Shown in pieces: positions 59,492-64,000 of a DNA stretch of 64,000 nucleotides. The notes beneath the pieces are model-generated. The model ran no database searches, had not been told where the DNA came from, and worked only from the letters and a program-made list of their open reading frames with translations. Position 1 is the stretch's first letter. Every line of letters begins with the position of its first letter. Location of the stretch: assembly GCF_963676285.1 (NCBI RefSeq), contig NZ_OY781063.1:2542001-2606000 (forward strand). The letters run 5' to 3'. The translations under genes and the position numbers were made by a program. The DNA comes from an uncultured Sphaerochaeta sp. (lineage in GTDB: Bacteria > Spirochaetota > Spirochaetia > Sphaerochaetales > Sphaerochaetaceae).

Positions 59492-60178
59492 ATGCAGAAC
59501 ATCAAACTTTCAGAACTGGTTAAACATAATCCTTCTACTACCATTTTCCTCAATGAACATCATATCGACTACTGTTGTGGAGGTGACCACTTGCTGTACG
59601 AATCACTCGAGGAGCAAGGGTATGAAATCAAGTCCACGCTCAAGAAGCTGGAATCCTTTATTGCAGAGCAAGATGAAAAACACAGCAAGGTGATTGCTGG
59701 GGATATATATACAATGGGATTGAGTGAACTCATCTCTCATCTATTGGCAACACACCATAAGGATGAGAGAGCATTGCTCTCATCCATCGATGGAAATCTA
59801 CTTACCTTGCTTTCAGCCCATTATCAGAGACACAAGGATGAACTGCGAGAAGTCTATACCCTCTTCAGTACCCTTCGTACTGAACTCATGCTACACTTTG
59901 TGCAAGAGGAAGAGGAAGTGTTCCCCCTGATGCAGAGCGAGGCTACAAAAGAAGCCTATGATAAGGTTGTATCGCTGGAGTCGGAGCATGAGGCAGCTGG
60001 TGATTTGATCAAGAGCTTGATCAAGGCAACGAATGATTTCACCGCTCCTTCTGATGGTTGTGCAACCTATCGGGCAACCTACTCGCTGCTTAAGCAGTTG
60101 GTGGAGGATATTTTCTTGCACATCTATAAAGAGAACAGCATCCTGTTCCCAAAGTATGCAGAAGGAGTTGATGCATGA
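59492..60178 (+). CDS. ric: RIC family di-iron protein (iron-sulfur cluster repair, ScdA/YtfE)
   Basis: This 228-residue protein has an N-terminal ScdA domain with HHIDYCCGGDHLLYE, then a hemerythrin-like domain with metal-binding His and Glu (LLATHHKDERALL, HYQRHKDELREV, LMLHFVQEEEEVFPLM, ESEHEAAGDLI, LHIYKENSILFPK). RIC restores clusters damaged by NO or oxygen. AGGAG lies ahead. Overlaps the next gene by four bases. Confidence 0.92.
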   Translation: MQNIKLSELVKHNPSTTIFLNEHHIDYCCGGDHLLYESLEEQGYEIKSTLKKLESFIAEQDEKHSKVIAGDIYTMGLSELISHLLATHHKDERALLSSIDGNLLTLLSAHYQRHKDELREVYTLFSTLRTELMLHFVQEEEEVFPLMQSEATKEAYDKVVSLESEHEAAGDLIKSLIKATNDFTAPSDGCATYRATYSLLKQLVEDIFLHIYKENSILFPKYAEGVDA

Positions 60179-61362
60179 AGCGACTGGTAAAGAATAATGT
60201 CTCTTGGATTGGGAAGATTGATTGGGAGTTGCAGAAATTCCATGGTGATGATTATTCAGTAAATCATGGATCCAGCCAGAACGCATACCTCATTGAAGAA
60301 GAGAAGACCGTTCTCATCGATACCATCTGGAAACCCTATGACAAACAGTTCCGGGAAAATCTTGAGAAGGAGATCAACCTGGAGAAGCTTGACTTCATTG
60401 TTGTCAATCATGGGGAAGTCGATCATAGTGGAGCGCTTCCGTATCTCATGGAAAAAGTGCCCAACCTCCCGATTTACTGTACGGCCAATGCAGTCAAGTC
60501 CCTTGTCGGGCAGTACCACCACCCTGAGTGGAATTACCAAGTGGTTAAAACTGGTGACAGCCTGGATATCGGTAACGGAAAGCAGTTGGTATTTGTTGAG
60601 ATGAGGATGTTGCATTGGCCTGACAGCATGGTAACCTATTTGACCGGTGATAATATTCTCTTCTCGAATGACGCCTTCGGGCAGCATTATGCGGTTGAGG
60701 AACTCTTCAATGACAAGGCTGACCAGTGTTTGCTCTGGACTGAAGCAATGAAGTATTATGCGAATATCCTCAACCCATTCTCGCCTCTGGTAAAACGAAA
60801 GATTGAGGAGATTGTAGCCTTGGACCTCCCTATCGATATCATAGCACCAAGCCATGGCGCCATCTGGCGCGATGACCCGATACAAATTGTCAATGCATAT
60901 GCTGCTTGGGCTGACTCCTATCAGGAGGATCAGATCACCATAGTCTATGACACCATGTGGGACGGCACGAAACAGCTAGCGCATGCATTGGCTGGAGAGA
61001 TTCAGGCTCTGGATGGGGATACCGTAGTGAAAGTGTTCAGTATTAGCCAGACAGACAAGAATGATATCATGACTGAGGTGTTTAAATCGAAGGCAATAGC
61101 CTTGGGTTCTCCCACTGTCGGTAAGTCGATACTCTCTTCAGTCGGTGGCTGGCTTCACTTCCTCTCTGAGCTGCAGTTCAAGAAAAAGAAGGCTGCGGTG
61201 TTCGGTTGTTATGGCTGGAGCGGAGAAGGGGTAGGTATCCTGCGCGAGGAACTTTCAAAGTCAGGCTTCTCTGTTGTGGAACCTGAAATGAAGGTCAATT
61301 GGAATCCGACTGAAGAACACCTTTCAGGGATGAGGGATATCGCTGAAGCTCTCTGTAGGTAA
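60175..61362 (+). CDS. fprA: A-type flavodiiron protein (NO/oxygen reductase)
   Basis: In this 395-residue protein the metallo-lactamase-like domain keeps the di-iron ligands His79, Glu81, Asp83, His84 (NHGEVDHSG), His147 (MLHWPD), Asp166 (FSNDAFG) and His227 (APSHGAIW). A flavodoxin domain follows from about 253 (ITIVYDTMWDGTKQLAHAL, GSPTVGKSILSS, FGCYGWSGEGV). It reduces oxygen to water or NO to N2O using a rubredoxin-type donor. Paired with RIC under an FNR box it forms an oxidative/nitrosative defence operon. Confidence 0.95.
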   Translation: MKRLVKNNVSWIGKIDWELQKFHGDDYSVNHGSSQNAYLIEEEKTVLIDTIWKPYDKQFRENLEKEINLEKLDFIVVNHGEVDHSGALPYLMEKVPNLPIYCTANAVKSLVGQYHHPEWNYQVVKTGDSLDIGNGKQLVFVEMRMLHWPDSMVTYLTGDNILFSNDAFGQHYAVEELFNDKADQCLLWTEAMKYYANILNPFSPLVKRKIEEIVALDLPIDIIAPSHGAIWRDDPIQIVNAYAAWADSYQEDQITIVYDTMWDGTKQLAHALAGEIQALDGDTVVKVFSISQTDKNDIMTEVFKSKAIALGSPTVGKSILSSVGGWLHFLSELQFKKKKAAVFGCYGWSGEGVGILREELSKSGFSVVEPEMKVNWNPTEEHLSGMRDIAEALCR

Positions 61363-61380
61363 AGCCAGTTTTTCGCTCGA

Positions 61381-61409
61381 TTGCCCAAACAGGACAACAG
61401 TGGTAGAGT
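61381..61409 (+). promoter_or_regulatory. Promoter of the DprA-like gene, predicted leaderless
   Basis: TTGCCC (61381-61386), 17 bp, TAGAGT (61404-61409), then the ATG exactly 6 bp on at 61416, as at purE and the PTS IIA gene. Confidence 0.5.
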
Positions 61410-61415
61410 CAAGGC

Positions 61416-62366
61416 ATGGATGCAACAGCAGTCAAGGCCCTGCATTATGAAACACTCGTTAGAGCATGCGGTGGAGCAGAATCAAAAGCAGGGGAAGCCT
61501 TTTCATTGGCTTCCTCTCGCATTGATGTGACCGATCCACTCCCTTTGCATATCAAAGAGTATGCTTCCTTCATGGCAACGGAAGAGAGCAAAATCAGTGA
61601 AGCCTACTATCATTGTCGACCATTCTTTGAGGAGATGGGTGATAAAGTATTGGTTATTGACGAGAACAGTCCCTTCTGGCCATCTCAGGTGAATACTTTT
61701 GCCTATGCTCCGCGTTTTCTCTATGTACAGGGAAATGTATCCCTGTTGAAGGCTCCTTCGGTCTCTGTCATCGGAACTCGATCGCCCTCTCTTGAAGGGA
61801 AAAAATTGGCTTTACAGACATCTCATGCACTTGCTAAAGCCGAGTATGTGGTTGCAAGTGGACTTGCCCTTGGTATTGACGGGGTGGCCCACAAGGGAGC
61901 ACTAACATCTGGTGCTCCTACAATGGCGGTCATCGGTACCCCGCTCTGTCAGTGTTATCCAAAGGAGCACACAGAACTACAAGCTGAAATAGCCAAGAGT
62001 GGAGTGGTAGTAAGTCGATTTGCTCCTTCGACCACCACCCAGAAATGGCATTTCCTGCTTCGCAACCGCCTGATGAGTGCATTGAGTCTTGCTTCTGTGG
62101 TTGTAGAGGACCGTGATGGGGGAGGGGCTGTACGGCAGGCTTCCTTTGCCTTGGAACAGAAAAAATATCTCTTCATCTACCAAAGCAGCATAGAGAACCG
62201 AAGTATTCTTTGGCCCAGAAAGTTTGCAGGCCAAAGCCGTGTCTTTGTGATCAGGAAGAGTGAAGACCTTCCCCGTATTCTGAAGAAGGCGATGGAGACA
62301 AAACGAACTGTTGGAAGACCCAAGGATCCTGCAATACAGCTCGATTTGTTTGCTTTGGAAGAGTAA
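61416..62366 (+). CDS. DprA/Smf-like protein
   Basis: This 316-residue protein contains the Rossmann-fold core of DprA: VIGTRSPSLEGKKLALQT, VVASGLALGIDGVAHKGALT and MAVIGTPLCQCYPKEH, with LLRNRLMSALSLASVVVED later. DprA loads RecA on incoming single-stranded DNA during transformation; many bacteria without known competence keep it. The usual GTG/NRxIS block is partly altered (LRNRLMSAL). It lies just before AbiE genes, but each has its own promoter. Confidence 0.82.
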   Translation: MDATAVKALHYETLVRACGGAESKAGEAFSLASSRIDVTDPLPLHIKEYASFMATEESKISEAYYHCRPFFEEMGDKVLVIDENSPFWPSQVNTFAYAPRFLYVQGNVSLLKAPSVSVIGTRSPSLEGKKLALQTSHALAKAEYVVASGLALGIDGVAHKGALTSGAPTMAVIGTPLCQCYPKEHTELQAEIAKSGVVVSRFAPSTTTQKWHFLLRNRLMSALSLASVVVEDRDGGGAVRQASFALEQKKYLFIYQSSIENRSILWPRKFAGQSRVFVIRKSEDLPRILKKAMETKRTVGRPKDPAIQLDLFALEE

Positions 62367-62390
62367 GAACCCTTTCACAGCATCAATATC

Positions 62391-62424
62391 TTGTTATATT
62401 TCTATAATGCACTATAATTAGTGC
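62391..62424 (+). promoter_or_regulatory. Promoter and operator of abiE
   Basis: TTGTTA (62391-62396), 16 bp, TATAAT (62413-62418). The -10 box lies inside a perfect inverted repeat GCACTA-TAAT-TAGTGC (62409-62424), so the antitoxin or another repressor bound here would block transcription. The predicted start (about 62425) is three bases before the abiEi ATG. Confidence 0.7.
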
Positions 62425-62427
62425 GTT

Positions 62428-63060
62428 ATGGAAATAAAAGAGCGTGCTTCCTATCTAGAATTCAAGGAGCTTTTCTCTCCGATGGGTTGTTTTACCCTTC
62501 AGCAAGTAGCGTCAGGTGCACGGTTCTTGGTGAGCCGGAATACTATTGGACGCTGGGTGAAGGAGCATAAACTTATTCGTTTGAAACAAAATGTATATAC
62601 ATTTCCAGAATATCTTCGCTCTGGCGATGCTCAATTGTATTTTGCAAACAAGATGTATCAACCCTCATACATCAGCATCCATAGTGCGCTTGCCTTTTGG
62701 GGTATGATTCCAGAGGCTGTGGTGCAGGTCACGAGTGTTTCTAGCAGAAAAACAGCGTATTTTACCAATGAATTTGGCCAGTTTACCTATCACACGATTC
62801 GTAGTTCTTCATTTTTTGGCTATACCATAGAATCTTCAGCATTCCACCCGTCTTGGGGAATGCATGTAGCATATCCGGAAAAAGCAATTTTGGATCTTCT
62901 GTATCTTTATCCACAGTACCATACAGTACACGATATGTTGGGACTAAGGTTGGATCTTGACATCCTAAAGATTGATCGTCTTACCAACTATACCGAACAG
63001 TATGGCGTTGAGTCACTCAAACGGAGGGTGGCGAAATTACGGGAGGCGTATAGATTATGA
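62428..63060 (+). CDS. abiEi: AbiEi-like antitoxin / transcription regulator
   Basis: In this 210-residue protein a winged HTH at the N-terminus (FTLQQVASGARFLVSRNTIGRW, then HKLIRLKQNVYTFPEY) is followed by the AbiEi core (YISIHSALAFWGMIPEAVVQ, YPEKAILDLLYL). AbiEi proteins repress their own operon and counter the partner AbiEii. No ribosome site; the start lies nearly at the transcription start. Overlaps abiEii by four bases. Confidence 0.85.
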   Translation: MEIKERASYLEFKELFSPMGCFTLQQVASGARFLVSRNTIGRWVKEHKLIRLKQNVYTFPEYLRSGDAQLYFANKMYQPSYISIHSALAFWGMIPEAVVQVTSVSSRKTAYFTNEFGQFTYHTIRSSSFFGYTIESSAFHPSWGMHVAYPEKAILDLLYLYPQYHTVHDMLGLRLDLDILKIDRLTNYTEQYGVESLKRRVAKLREAYRL

Positions 63061-63854
63061 TCGATAAGAGTGTATTGCTACAGTACTTTCCTGCATATTT
63101 ACAAGACTTGAATGAACTGCACCCGTATCTGCTTAAAGAATATATTCAATGCCAGATATTGGAATTTTTGTCACAAACAAAGTATATCGAGCATATGGTG
63201 TTCATTGGAGGTACCAATCTTCGCCTTATTAAACATATAGATCGTTTTAGTGAAGATCTTGATTTTGACTGTGTAGATTTGACACAAAATGAATTCATGC
63301 ATATGACTGACAGCATTCTGGTATATTTGCGGCGTCTAGGGTATCAGGTAATACCGAAAGAGAAAGAGCACGAAGGGTTACATGCTTTTAGAAGGAGTCT
63401 CTATTTTCCTGAACTACTCTATACACTTCAATTTAGCGGTTATAGGAATGCAAGATTTCTCATAAAAATTGAAGCTCAGGATCAAGGCTACACCTATCCA
63501 GTTACGAGAGCTTTTATCCAAAGCTGTGGTTTTTTCTTTCCTGTTCCTGTTCCGCCAGATGCAACGCTATGTTCAATGAAACTCTCAGCTCTTCTGCAAA
63601 GAGCAAAAGGTAGAGATTTTTATGATGCACAATTTCTACTTTCCCAAACAGCGCCCGACTATGCATATCTCACTTCAAAACATACTATTGAGAATCTTGT
63701 CATGCTGAAAGAAGCTCTCAAAGAACGGATTTCGCGTGTTGATCTAAAAGTGAAACAACGTGATTTCGAACACCTCCTCTTTCAGAAAGAGAAAAGCAAT
63801 ATGATTCTCAATTTTCCTGCTTTCATTGAACACTACACGCATAGTGGGGGCTGA
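63057..63854 (+). CDS. abiEii: AbiEii-like nucleotidyltransferase toxin
   Basis: In this 265-residue protein, FIGGTNLRLI followed by DRFSEDLDFD is the nucleotidyltransferase signature (GGTxLR ... RFSxDLDF), and MKLSALLQRAKGRDFYDAQFLL is the second AbiEii motif. In characterised systems it stops growth and aborts phage infection by adding nucleotides to tRNA. A type IV-style toxin-antitoxin operon with abiEi. Confidence 0.9.
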   Translation: MIDKSVLLQYFPAYLQDLNELHPYLLKEYIQCQILEFLSQTKYIEHMVFIGGTNLRLIKHIDRFSEDLDFDCVDLTQNEFMHMTDSILVYLRRLGYQVIPKEKEHEGLHAFRRSLYFPELLYTLQFSGYRNARFLIKIEAQDQGYTYPVTRAFIQSCGFFFPVPVPPDATLCSMKLSALLQRAKGRDFYDAQFLLSQTAPDYAYLTSKHTIENLVMLKEALKERISRVDLKVKQRDFEHLLFQKEKSNMILNFPAFIEHYTHSGG

Positions 63855-63860
63855 ACATCC

Positions 63861-63890
63861 TTGACATGAAAACGTCGGGGAGACTACTAT
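63861..63890 (+). promoter_or_regulatory. Promoter of alaS, near-leaderless
   Basis: TTGACA (63861-63866), 18 bp, TACTAT (63885-63890). Predicted start near 63897, two bases before the alaS ATG. No ribosome site at normal spacing. Confidence 0.6.
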
Positions 63891-63898
63891 CAACTATT

Positions 63899-64000
63899 AT
63901 GAAAAACCAGCTCACCGCCAACGAATTACGGCAAAAATTCATTGATTTCTTCGTATCCAAGGATCATACCCAGATCAGTGGAGCTTCCTTGATTCCCGAG
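63899..64000 (+). CDS. alaS: Alanyl-tRNA synthetase, N-terminal 34 codons
   Basis: From ATG 63899 the frame runs off the right edge. TANELRQKFIDFFVSKDHTQ and ISGASLIPE match the N-terminus of AlaS (ElRxkFldFFxxkgHxxxxSssLiPe). The start is fixed by this match. Confidence 0.9.
   Translation, partial: MKNQLTANELRQKFIDFFVSKDHTQISGASLIPE

Noticed and set aside
1..64000. CRISPR arrays
   Set aside because: No regularly spaced short repeats with unique spacers were seen. The repeats in the tape measure and tail fibre genes are coding.

Overview
The window looks like chromosome from a free-living anaerobic spirochaete, most likely of the Sphaerochaeta lineage. That is an inference from gene content (NfnAB, A-type flavodiiron protein with RIC, FNR-type regulator, B. 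subtilis-type PurF, split clostridial-type late purine enzymes), GC content of roughly one half by eye, and the absence of encoded CCA on the tRNA. No 16S gene is present to fix the taxon.

Layout. 1-297 is the end of an AmmeMemoRadiSam radical SAM gene, followed by a small C_GCAxxG redox protein. 876-11902 is a tightly packed purine operon, purE-C-F-M-(N-O fusion)-AICAR formyltransferase-D-L. It carries the steps from PRPP to IMP except purB, and has no purK. Next come a small heat shock gene behind a perfect sigma-54 promoter, a cupin gene on the other strand, nfnAB, a PTS IIA gene, 5-formyl-THF cyclo-ligase, and an EcfT/EcfA transporter pair. A tRNA-Phe gene with its own promoter and terminator closes the left host segment.

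18488-54594 is a complete Mu-like transposable prophage of 36107 bp. Its ends are TGTACAATCC and TGTTGAATCC (read inward), flanked by a 5-bp direct repeat AAAAT. The early operon (MuA and MuB homologues, Ner-like, GemA, DUF3164) runs leftward from a control region at 27.35-27.48 kb. The S24-type repressor, an exported cargo protein and a Fic cassette run rightward, followed by lysis, head and tail genes. The structural part is a mosaic: Mu-type small proteins, terminase and F-like protein, an SPP1 gp6-type portal, and a long flexible tail with a tape measure protein, a -1 frameshifted chaperone, NlpC/P60 and a J-like tip. Extra cargo lies at 50.36-52.12 kb beside a repeat-rich tail fibre.

The prophage sits inside the 3' end of a TOPRIM gene. 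Removing it and one AAAAT copy restores an open frame of 29 further codons in the left flank (18393-18482). The interrupted gene is the second of a two-gene ATPase + TOPRIM operon (54589-56139) resembling OLD/AbiL/PARIS/RloAB-type defence pairs. The phage therefore appears to have landed in, and clipped, a putative host immunity gene.

Right of this the host resumes: an ABC-F ATPase, an unknown protein plus an FNR-type regulator, an FNR-box promoter driving RIC and a flavodiiron protein (nitric oxide and oxygen defence), a DprA-like gene, an AbiE toxin-antitoxin pair, and the start of alaS at the right edge.

A recurring regulatory theme is that seven host promoters are placed so that transcription should start on, or within 3 nt of, the start codon, with no ribosome binding site. 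This suggests leaderless transcripts are common in this organism.
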